From NCBI GenBank assembly GCA_019426215.1, contig CM033399.1:29707022-29771021 (forward strand): a stretch of 64,000 nt of DNA. The letters run 5' to 3'. This document shows positions 11,622 through 20,905 of this stretch, one piece after another (within the stretch, counting starts at the first letter, position 1; every line of letters starts with the position of its first letter). This stretch comes from Buddleja alternifolia (lineage: Eukaryota; Streptophyta; Magnoliopsida; Lamiales; Scrophulariaceae). A program made the translations under genes and the position numbers. The notes under the pieces are model-generated. The model did not search any database and was not told the origin of the DNA. It saw nothing but the letters and a program-made list of their open reading frames with translations.

Positions 11622-12753
11622 TCCTCATCTCTTCAGCGCCTGTATCCATGATAAGAAGCGAAAATTTGCTCAATATTGCTTACAGAAGCGTCAAAGGAGA
11701 ATTGGGTCAGTATTGAGGCTGCCTCTGATTCGTCAACACACTGAGCAGTCCTTACGCGTAGCGTTGCACAGATTTGCAAACACTCCTCTACGATTTGACA
11801 CTCAAGCGTCTTCCAGCGACAGTTCTTCACCATCTTGCTTGAATTTCACTTCAAGTGACTGTGACGACAACTTTCGACTGATGATCAAGCTCATGACTCC
11901 CCTCGCTCACTTTGATAGAGTCTTCACAGCCAACCTGCGCTCATGGAATGGATCCAGGATAAACTCCTTCACCGGCTATCCACTCCTTCCCTCCATCCGA
12001 CGGGAAGTTCATAGTCACTATGACTTCGTCTTATCTTCACTGGAAAGAAACCAAGCGCTTGCTCAAGCTGTCTACCCCTATTTGGAAGACTACTACACCA
12101 GTTATGTTCCTGAATCTAAGAAACTCAACGCTCTTCCAACGGACAGGCTGATTGGCTTTTCTCAACATTACTGCTCCGATGCTATCTTTTCCATCAGCCG
12201 AGCGCCTTCCAGAATCTTTCCCAATCACGTACTGGATATCCTTGGGCCAATGTACATTCGGGCCATGGATAGTCCACTTCGCACCTTCATTCAAGGTACT
12301 TACCTTCCTACTCTACACTTGAATGCACTTCTACAGAGTGCTACATATCCATATGCAGATGAGCCATTTGCCGGCATGGACTTCACCTTTACGGACTTTA
12401 GCCGTATCGAATCAGTCAATGTTGAAGCGCCAATTGCAAGGATAGATGCACTGCCAGCGTCACCCATTGCCGAAGCGCCTGTTGAAAGGTTGCATGTCTC
12501 GCCAGCGCCCATTATTGCTGAGGACTCCACAGATCAACCTCAAGCGCCTATTCCTGTTGACAGTCCATCTACTTCTGACTCTACTGCTTCCACAAAGTCT
12601 ATTATTGACCCGGAGCTTCAAGGGACCGTGTTTGACCCTGCTTATCAAGTCCCAATGGAATCACTCAAACACACGTCTCGCTTCAAGCTTCCCGTTAATC
12701 CTGCGGTTTCTTCTGCTCAAGCGACCGTGACTGAAGGCCTTAAGAAATTTTAG
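11575..12753 (+). CDS. SIRE-type post-pol ORF, central part (frameshifted continuation)
   Basis: This 392-codon frame overlaps the end of the previous ORF and looks like its continuation after a one-base shift. It starts with an ordinary mixed sequence ('KYKFEELVSDPHLFSACIHD'), followed by a Ser-rich patch and a conserved-looking central region. It ends in a Pro/Ala-rich tail with repeated Glu-Ala-Pro and Gln-Ala-Pro, encoded by AGCGCC motifs. It ends at TAG 12751-12753. The same frame continues beyond, with one more stop at 12919-12921, to 13512. Function is unknown. Confidence 0.6.
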   Translation: MLYVGSKYKFEELVSDPHLFSACIHDKKRKFAQYCLQKRQRRIGSVLRLPLIRQHTEQSLRVALHRFANTPLRFDTQASSSDSSSPSCLNFTSSDCDDNFRLMIKLMTPLAHFDRVFTANLRSWNGSRINSFTGYPLLPSIRREVHSHYDFVLSSLERNQALAQAVYPYLEDYYTSYVPESKKLNALPTDRLIGFSQHYCSDAIFSISRAPSRIFPNHVLDILGPMYIRAMDSPLRTFIQGTYLPTLHLNALLQSATYPYADEPFAGMDFTFTDFSRIESVNVEAPIARIDALPASPIAEAPVERLHVSPAPIIAEDSTDQPQAPIPVDSPSTSDSTASTKSIIDPELQGTVFDPAYQVPMESLKHTSRFKLPVNPAVSSAQATVTEGLKKF

Positions 12754-13512
12754 CACATGGCTGACGCTACTCAGGCGAGTCACCTGGCCTTGAAAGAAGA
12801 CATTATCAACCGCTTCACTACTTTAGAGACCTCTCTGACAGACGCTACGCAAGCCCAACTCCTGGTCATGAAAGAACATTTCGATCAGCGTCTTAACACT
12901 CTTGAGGCCTTTGTCGCTTAGATTGCTACTCAAATCAGTCTCCTTACTCAGCATTTTATGCCGACTGATGATGGCAATAAGGGGGAAGAGAAGAAGAAAG
13001 GGGAGAAGAGGAAAACTTCAACATCAAGCGCTCAAGATCCTCCTCCGCCGCCCAGGCGTCAACATACTCCCACTCCTCCTCCTATACAAAATAAAGAGCA
13101 AGATCCCTATCCATCTTGGGTAACCACTTTTGCCCCTACTGGAGCGCCCAGTAAAAGAGAAACTCCAAGAGCGCTCTATCCAGATCTTCCAGTACCTTCC
13201 AGAGCACTGCTTGAGCAGTTTGACATACCTCTTTCCAGAGCGTCCATTCCAGAATCTACCAATCCAGAAAAAGTAGCTGCGGAAAGGAAGATGTCTGATC
13301 TAAATCGAACCTTCAGAATCTGCTTAAGGTATATGGGTATTGACCCAGATGAATGGGATAAGCATTACGTTGCTTTCAAACAAAAGCAAGTAGATGAAAA
13401 CAAGTATATAATCAATAAAGATCATGATGTGATGATGAGATTAGAAGATCAAATAACTGAGGCAATCCGCGCAGAAATGACCAAGAGATACAAGATCAAG
13501 TCACGATCTTGA
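12754..13512 (+). pseudogene. SIRE-type post-pol ORF, C-terminal part
   Basis: The segment is in the same frame as the preceding ORF, from which it is separated by a TAG at 12751, and it has a second TAG at 12919. A short helical stretch (two Thr-Gln-Ala repeats spaced by about 25 residues) is followed by the open frame 12958-13512. That frame has a Lys/Glu-rich run, a Pro-rich run, and a C-terminal region with 'RICLRYMGIDPDEWDKHYV'. It ends about 210 bp before the polypurine tract. No known domain was recognised. Confidence 0.55.
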
Positions 13513-13731
13513 TTGTACTTCTGCTTTTCTTGCTTTCATTTCTTCCTTATTTCAGTTGTAAAAATGCTTGTACCTTCAATGATATATATAATGCATTTTT
13601 CAGCTGAAACACCTCGTTGAAGCTCAACTAACCTTAACTAACTTACTAACCAACGCTAACCTTTATTTTTTGGTCGTCTAACTCTTGAACTATAAAAGAG
13701 TAAGTATTGCCATCATCAAAAAGGGGGAAAT

Positions 13732-15577
13732 TGTTAGCAATTTCATGTTAGATGTTTTGATGATGACAATTAGGATTCCATGTTAGACCCCAAGAAATGT
13801 AAAGTATAAAGGCTTTCGTAGAACAAATGTATAAGCGCCTGAAAGCTCGTGTTTTTATACTAGGCTTGTATTTTTATCTTTATAGAGTTTAGACTAAGAA
13901 TGTGATACTAAATCACTAGAAGAATTCTGTGTGAGTCTACCAAGTGATGAAGTTGAAGATCAAGCGTCTGAAGAAACAGTAAAGATAAAGATTAGTCTCA
14001 AGCGTCCGTCAAACGCTAAAAGACTATCCCAGGTTACGAACTCAGCGCTCAAGATTTGTTGTGGACCTTAGACCAAGTACTTAACACTAAGTCAATGATA
14101 GAATTCTGAGTGAGTCTATCAAAGATAAAGTGAAAGGACAAGCGTCTAAAAATCGGGCAAAGATTGTGACCCTTCTCAAGCGTCTGATTAACAAAGAAGG
14201 CTACTTTCAAAAAAAAAAAAGCCTAAACTCCAAAGGCTCAAGCGCCTAGTTCTCCAAGCGTAACCTGAAGATTCAAATCCAAGTTATCAAAGATGCATGA
14301 ATCAACGGAAATTATTCCCAAACGGAAATAAGACAAGATGCATCAAAAGTCGGATAAGTGCTATTAAAATATAAGCACTACAACTTATGGGCAAGCCATA
14401 TCTTTGACCGAGACTGCCAGATTTATGAAACCAAGACCATGCCTAACCAATTAAATATACCCAAAGTTAGGATTGTCAGAACTCATGGAATGTTTAGGGA
14501 AACGAGATTCCAACCGTGTCCAACGGACAAAATCTCAAAACAAACTATAAATAACCTTTTCAGCAAAAGGGACATAGAACATATATAGAAAAACATCTGG
14601 ACGTAAAAATAAGAAAAAGGGTCCAAAACGTTGCTGAATTTATTTGAAAGAAAAATCTTATAAACTCCAGAGCCGAAATCCTTTAAGCTTCTCAAATACA
14701 TTCCTAGACAGTCACCCATATTTCAAACCTCTTTTTAAGAAGAACCTACACTACTATTGAGATATCTCCAAGTTGTTTGAACTTTTCAAAAACAAACAAA
14801 CTCGTGACCAAAACCATCAACACCTTTCATCTGAGTGAGAAAGCTTGTTGACTTACAAGCAATATTTTTGTGTAAAAGAAGCTTGTGAAAGAAGATCTCT
14901 ACTGGAGCTGAAATCTGTGTGACCAAGGAGTTCCGAGATCAAGCGTAACTTGCACCATTTCTGAGTGAAAGAAGCAAGGGGATAGAAGGTCTTTAGTGGA
15001 GCTGAAATCTGTGTGACCAAGGAGTTCCGAGATCATATCCAATCTCCCTCTATTTTGTAGAAGTCTCTGTGTGACTCTTCGATAATCATCATAGTGGAAA
15101 ACCTCCCTGATAAAAGGAGAAGAAGGACGTAGCTGGGATTACATCACCCAGTGAACCTTATAAATATCCTGTGTCATTTATTGCTTTAACTATTTACTGC
15201 TTTATTTCTTTACTATTCATATTGCATATTCTTTGATAAAGTTTTAAAACAACTAAGCGACTACTTTTAATTAACAAATCGAACGCTAAGCTATAAAATA
15301 CTTCCGCTGTGCTAACCCTGATTTAGTGACTAAACTCTGCCCTACTTTGGTAAGCGTTGAAATCACCAAGTCTAAGTTAACTTTTCCCAAGCGCCTAAAA
15401 CCAGCGCTTAAGTCATTATCTCTCAAGCGCCGCACCCAGCGCTCAAAGCTTTCCAAGCGTTCAAATACTTCAAAGTGATACGAATTTTTAGAAGTCAAAA
15501 AACGACTTCAGGGTCTATTCAACCCCCCCCCCCCCCCCCCCTTCTAGACCCTTAACATATACCACTTGGGACCAACA
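13732..15577 (+). repeat. 3' LTR of SIRE-type element
   Basis: This is the second copy of the 5' LTR, directly preceded by the polypurine tract. It differs by about a dozen single bases, by a 16 bp stretch at about 14311-14326 that is absent from the 5' LTR and lies between two ACGGAAAT copies, and by a longer C-run (19 C at 15523-15541). After ACCAACA at 15577 the viral coat frame resumes. Confidence 0.95.
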
Positions 15578-16160
15578 AAAAACAATCTTATGAGTTTTGT
15601 AGAAAGGCTATACACACTCCACAATAATATGGACAGAAGAATTACTTTAAGCCAAAACGAAAAATATTAAGGAAATCAAATAAACCAAAATCTAATTTTA
15701 GACAATATAGACAAGGCAGAAAACCCCCTAATTATGTTAAAAAGCCATCAACTCGGAAATGCACGTGTTATATTTGTGGAGATCCTAAACATTTAGCGAA
15801 TAGATGCCCGAAAAGGCAATTTAATATGGAAAGAGTAGCTATAGCAGAACAACTAGATGAAGATGTAGTAAGTATAGACGTTAATGAAAGTGATAATGAG
15901 AGTATATTTAGTATAGTAAGTGAAAAAGGACCAGAAATTCCAAATATAATAGAATATACCTATATGAATAATTCATGTGAACATAAATATATAAATGGAA
16001 AATGAACTATGAGTATAGCCTGTAGTATTTGTAAATTATATCCTGATATGCATTTAAGATATCAGTGCAATATATGTTTTGACGAAATTTATTTTATTTA
16101 TGCTAAGGACGTATATAATATAGAAGCAGATGTATCTCCTAAACCTAGTAAAAAAAACTA
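15578..16160 (+). pseudogene. Caulimovirid copy 1: coat protein gene, 3' part with zinc motifs
   Basis: This resumes the coat protein interrupted at 814. A basic Lys/Arg/Asn/Tyr-rich stretch is followed by the zinc knuckle 'CTCYICGDPKHLANRC', which has the C-x-C-x2-C-x4-H-x4-C spacing of caulimovirid coat proteins (about 15760-15808), and then an acidic tail. After a stop near 16003 comes 'CSICKLYPDMHLRYQCNIC', whose C-x2-C-x11-C-x2-C spacing matches the start of the second cysteine motif known from badnaviruses and tungroviruses; the rest of that motif is not visible. Several stops are present. Confidence 0.75.
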
Positions 16161-16376
16161 GAAACGATAAAAATTCTAAGTCATAAAGTAGAAAATTTAG
16201 ACTTAAGAATACAAGTATTAGAATTAAAATTAAAAAATAATGAACACATAAGTAGTAATCAAAATAAAGGAAAAAGTGTAGCCATAAAAGAACTTGATGA
16301 AATCAACCAACAATTAGAAGAAACTCATCTACAAAATACATCTTACGAACCTCAAATACAAGTACCTTATAGTAGT

Positions 16377-17045
16377 AGCTTAATACTTTTAGACTGTAGA
16401 ATATGGTGTAATCAAAAAAAATATATTGAAACTAAAGTCATTTTGGATACAGGAAGTACGAAAAGTATGCTTAGTTCTAGTCTTGTACCAAAAGAATTTG
16501 AATCAAAATTAAGTTACACTGTTACAAGTAGAACTGCAGAAAATAGATTAATGAGGATAACAAAAGAGTTAATTAACATAGTAATACAATTTAAAGACTT
16601 TTCAGGAAATTATAGTAGCAAATATACATTAGGACAAGCACTTATAGCACCAGACAACATAGCAAGCCAAGAATTCCTTTTAGGCTTAAATTTTATTTGT
16701 GCATTAAATGGAAGCATATTAGTGGGAAAAAATTATATTACTATTAGTAAACATAATTATACTTTTCCAACTAATAGATACATTATCAGAGTTGACTGCG
16801 AAACGTGGTGGACATGGTAATAATGATTTAGATTTTTTTAAAGAATTAGAACAAAATAATATAGAATCTGAAACCATAGACATTCTATTAGATGAAGAAA
16901 TTAGAGATATAGGAAAGGGATTAGAAGTTTTAAACCTAGAAAATGAAAGAATTCTGCATAAATTAGAAATGTTAGGATTTATAGGAGATGGTTTGGCCAA
17001 AAACAAAGTCAATTATACGTTTAAACTAAACATCTTAAAACCCTG
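16377..17045 (+). pseudogene. Caulimovirid copy 1: aspartic protease region
   Basis: A retroviral-type aspartic protease is recognised by 'VILDTGSTKSMLS' (D-T-G-S, catalytic aspartate) at about 16438-16475 and a 'FLLGLNFI' motif near 16677, where the family has its Leu-Gly-x-x-Phe segment. The frame shifts near 16795. The next ORF (to 17045) holds the acidic linker between protease and RT. Confidence 0.8.
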
Positions 17046-18360
17046 ATATAGTAATAAGAACAGCAGCTATAGAATATACTCTTAAAGATATAAAAGAATT
17101 CAAGACACAAATAAAAGAAATGTTAGAAATCGGTATCATAAGAAGTGATAGTCCACATAGATCGGCATCTTTTATAGTAAGAAATAATGCAGAAATAAAA
17201 AGAGGAACCTAGAATAGTATATAATTATCAATTGTAAAAGACTTAATGATAATATAAAAGATGATGCTTATAGAATACCTAATAAAGATGAGTTAATTAA
17301 TTTCATACAAAATAAAAAGATATTTTCAAAATTTGATCTAAAGAGCGGTTATAATCAAATTAAAATGGTAGAAGAAGACAAAAAATGGACAACATTCAGT
17401 TGTAGTGAAGGACATTTCAAGTGAGATGTTCTTTCTTTTGGTTTAAAAAATGCTCCAACAATATTTCAAAAATTTATGGATAGTATATTTAAACATTTAG
17501 ATTTCTATTTAGTATATATAGATGACATTTTAGTAGCTTCTGAAAATATTAAACAACATCAAAATCATTTAAAACAAGTGATTAATTTAATAGAAGAAAA
17601 TGGAATAGTAGTGTCTAAAAAGAAAATGGAACTTTTTAAGAGAAAACTAAGCTTTTTAGGTAGGTTTAGAAATAAGAAATGGACAAATTAAATTACAACC
17701 TCATATAGCTCAAAAGATTTTAGATTTCCCAGATAAACTAGAAAACTTAAAACAAATACAAGCATTTATAGGAATATTGAATTATTCTAGAAAATTTATT
17801 CCTAAACTTAGTAAATTAGTAGGACCATTATATAAGAAAATCGGAAAATCAAGCCAAAGACATTTTAATCAGGAAGATATTAACCTAGTTAGAAAAATTA
17901 AGAAAATAGTTAAGGACCTTAAGCCTTTAGAATTACCTTTAACTACTGATTGTGTCATAATAGAAGTAGATAGTTTTATAGAAGGATGGGGAGCAATATT
18001 AAAATGTAAATATCATAAATTTTCTCCAAAAAGTGAAGAAAAAATATCAGCCTATTCCAGTAGTAACTTTAATAAAACAGGAAGTAATTGGACTAGTCTA
18101 GATTATGAAATAGCAAGAATAGTCAAAGCACTAGACCATTTTAGACTATATTTGAATAAACTTTTTACCATTAGAACAGATTGTGAAGCTGTAGTTAGAT
18201 TCATAAAAAATGAAAATTCTAGAAAACAAAATAATAAAAGATAGTTAAATTTTAGAAATGCAATAGAAGGTAATGGATATAAGGTAGAATTTGAACATAT
18301 TAAAGGATCAAACAATAGCATAGTAGATTTATTAAGCAAACAATTAACACTAATTTTGGG
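17046..18360 (+). pseudogene. Caulimovirid copy 1: reverse transcriptase and RNase H (broken)
   Basis: RT palm motifs are readable in pieces: a 'FKTQIKEMLEIGIIR' start motif, 'KIFSKFDLKSGYNQIKM' with the first catalytic aspartate, 'LSFGLKNAPTIFQKFMD', and the intact catalytic 'YIDDILVAS' (YIDD at 17515-17526). A 'NYSRKFIPKLSKL' connection follows. RNase H is recognised by 'GWGAIL' at about 17986, 'SLDYEIARIVKAL' and 'RTDCEAVVRFI'. Stops or frameshifts occur near 17210, 17422, 17670 and 18242. The frame runs up to the next gene, whose ATG is at 18370. Confidence 0.85.
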
Positions 18361-18369
18361 TAACAGATC

Positions 18370-19995
18370 ATGGCTTCCAACAACCAAGACAACCAACAAA
18401 CACAACCTCCCTCTGCAGCTCTAATACCGTTCAACCAAATAGCCCGAAGACCAGCTTTCAAGCCTAATTTTCAGCAAAATATTCAGAATAGACCAGTCTT
18501 TGCAATTGAAACACAGTTTTTTAATCCAGCCACTCAGAATGTTTTTAAAACCTTTGGCAAAATAGCACTTCCAATTAGACATGCTTTCAGACCCCCAAAA
18601 GATACTCCTTATATTACAGAAGATCAAAGCATTCTACTAAATGCATTATGGGAAGTCGATTCACCATCCAGCAAATTATCAGCTTTAAACGCACTATGCT
18701 ACTATTTCGAGAAAGAAAACAAAAATTTCCCAGCAGAAGAAGCAGCGGTATATCTAGTTATTAGAGGACAGCCAGTTGGAATATTTACTGACTACCAAAT
18801 TGAGGGCATTTGCATTCAAAAGGTAGCAAAACGACATTTGGAGCCCTTTAAACAATTTCATGAAGCCATAGCAGCCGCGAAGAGACTTTTAGGCCCAAAC
18901 TTTTATATTCAGCCCAATGTTGAAAATGCCAAGCCCAAAATACTTTTGAAAGGAAAGCAGCCTATAAGCCCAGATGTAGAATCCCTCGAAGAAGATCTTA
19001 AAACCATAACCAATCGTTTTACCAACCGTGAAATTTTTTATCAAGATCTATTAGTCCAACATCAAAATTTATCAGCCCATCTAACAAACCCAAGACAAAT
19101 AGATGTCCCCAAAACAATCAAGGATAAATGCTACCAATTCTTTTCGGTCCGAACCTTTTATTATCCCTGTCACACAGTTTTAACCTTTCCAGAAGACATA
19201 CAACACATGATATGGCAGAAAGCAAAAGATAGTTTTTATGCAAGGATGTTAAAAGTAGCCCAAATCCTCATCATTCAGCAAATAGAAGGAATAAAATCCT
19301 TAACACATTTATTACAATGGAAAGGAGAACCTATTCGCCATGAAGGAACGTTAAAATTTTATACAATCAAGTATTTTTCATGACCTAACGTTCATATAGA
19401 CGCTTCACTCTTCAGAGAAGGATGGATAGACGATACTTTTATCAGCATTCAACTGTTATTAGACTATGGCTTTGTATTAAAAATATTTATATCTGATCTA
19501 GATCAAGTAAAACATTTAGGAAGGCAAATTTCAGAGACAGTCGATTTTTCTTTCAGCCAAAGAGCTTTCAATCTACGTTTGGACGTATCATCATTACCTC
19601 CAATTTGGAACACTACAGGAATAAAAATTGGTCATTCCTTTATAACGGTAAATGAGAATTATGAAAGTTGGGAACCAGCTAAGTCAGGAATGTTCAGACT
19701 ATGCCATGTAGTATCAAATCCCTTAGCAAACGCAGAAGAACTCAAGCTAGCTCTAGGAATAAGAAGAAGGACACAACGACCATACATGAGACCAAATATG
19801 GACTTATCACCAGATTATCAGCTAATTTTTCAAGCACCTCATCAGAGTATTTTTATTCCAACCAGCGCCAAATGCAGATTCAGTGTTACAACACTAGGAA
19901 AGAAAATAACACCTAGCTTGGAATATCAGCCAAGATATGATCCAGATTTAGAGTATAATCCAGATTTAGAAGGAACCAGCCGAGACACATACTAG
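18370..19995 (+). pseudogene. Caulimovirid copy 1: viroplasmin/translation transactivator (one stop)
   Basis: This frame is about 541 codons long and is open apart from one TGA at 19381-19383. Residues about 130-180 ('VYLVIRGQPVGIFTDYQIEG' and on through an Ala-Ala-Lys-Arg run) fit the caulimovirus viroplasmin domain, the RNase H N-terminal-like fold of inclusion-body/transactivator proteins. Known family members build inclusion bodies and allow reinitiation of translation on the polycistronic viral RNA. Its place after RNase H fits that gene in caulimovirids that have it. The C-terminal third is Pro/Tyr/Asp-rich. It is the best preserved gene of this copy. Confidence 0.75.
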
Positions 19996-20353
19996 AAAAC
20001 AAAGTTTCAGCAAAATAATTCATCTCCCAGACAAAAGCCATAAATGTACCACCAGCAAAGACAATAATTTGAAGCAGTATTGAAATCAGCAAAGTTTCAA
20101 CTCGGAGCAATAGTGAAAGGCATCAATAATTTAGCTACAAGACAGAAGTAATATATTCAAGGGACAGCTCATGCAGACAGCATTCAAAAAATTCAGCAAC
20201 TTTTTACTGTTTACTTTAATTTATTTTGGCCGCATGTGGCATTATTGGTAGTTACTGTTCATATAATAATGGCAGCACTGTAACTTTACCAGCTACCTGC
20301 TACGGATGTAAATTTCTATTTAAGTTTGTTGTAATGTTTTCAATTCTGAGGCC

Positions 20354-20457
20354 TATAAAAGGACCTCTCCCCTCAGTTGTAAAAATTGCCCATTGAATAT
20401 TCTCCAACCCACACTTTTTGGTTGCTAGAGAATCTCTCCTCTTTTCTTGTAATAAAA
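20354..20457 (+). promoter_or_regulatory. Caulimovirid copy 1: pregenomic promoter TATA box and downstream poly(A) signal
   Basis: CCTATAAAAGG (TATA at 20354) is followed about 95 bp later by AATAAAA at 20451. A TATA box with a poly(A) signal shortly downstream is the layout of the caulimovirid intergenic region, where the terminally redundant pregenomic RNA starts and ends. The primer site at 20816 lies about 460 bp downstream, a plausible leader length. Confidence 0.7.
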
Positions 20458-20815
20458 TATCTACTTTGTGTGCAAAACTTTCTTGTAAGTTTTTATGCTT
20501 TACTAATATGCATAGCGAGTAGTTTACCCCTAGGGACGGGATTCCCCTACTATCTAAAAATGTTATAATTCTCTCATGTTCAAAAATACAAAAACATTAA
20601 AAAATCGAGAATACAAAACATTAAAATTGCTAAAAATGATGATGAACAGTAGTAATATTCTACTCTTTCATCGTCTCAAAAATATGTTTCCGCTGTACAA
20701 ATTATTGTTTTCAATAATCTCTGATACTGCTTTGGGAAGATTTTGTTTACCTTCTCGGTGTTACCGATTGGGAGACAAAATGCGCGGGATAATTCCCCCC
20801 AATGTGCAAGCAATC

Positions 20816-20905
20816 TGGTATCAGAGCTTAAGTATTCTGAGTATGCTCTGTGGTCGCAATTTAATCTGATCTTCCACATCAGAAAATTTTTCTCGAGTTA
20901 TTTAT
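20816..20905 (+). other. Caulimovirid copy 1: tRNA-Met primer-binding site and start of leader (copia-like)
   Basis: TGGTATCAGAGC (20816-20827) is the reverse-transcription primer site and marks position zero of a caulimovirid genome. The following 76 bases are about 90% identical (about 9 differences over 88 bases, by eye) to the sequence just 3' of the primer site of the minus-strand copia element at 41837-41750. Similarity stops on both sides. Alternatively, this is a scrap of a related copia element. Confidence 0.75.

Larger units (their letters stand above)
815..15577 (+). mobile_element. SIRE/Maximus-type Ty1/copia LTR retrotransposon, 14.8 kb, inserted in caulimovirid copy 1
   Basis: The element has two near-identical LTRs (815-2637 and 13732-15577), a tRNA-Met primer site at 2640, a purine tract (AAGGGGGAAAT) at 13721-13731, and the copia order gag, protease, integrase, RT, RNase H. 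Very long LTRs and a large coding region after pol are typical of the SIRE/Maximus lineage. LTR differences number roughly a dozen substitutions plus a 16 bp indel and a poly-C length change, so the insertion is recent. The flanks are A-rich: GAAAA before and AAAAA after, an imperfect 5 bp target duplication. Pol carries at least four frame breaks, so this copy would need proteins supplied in trans. The motif AGCGYY is strikingly common throughout. Confidence 0.95.

Noticed and set aside
9432..13512. Retroviral-type envelope gene in the SIRE-type element
   Set aside because: No signal peptide, cleavage site or membrane anchor was seen, so I keep it as a post-pol ORF of unknown role.
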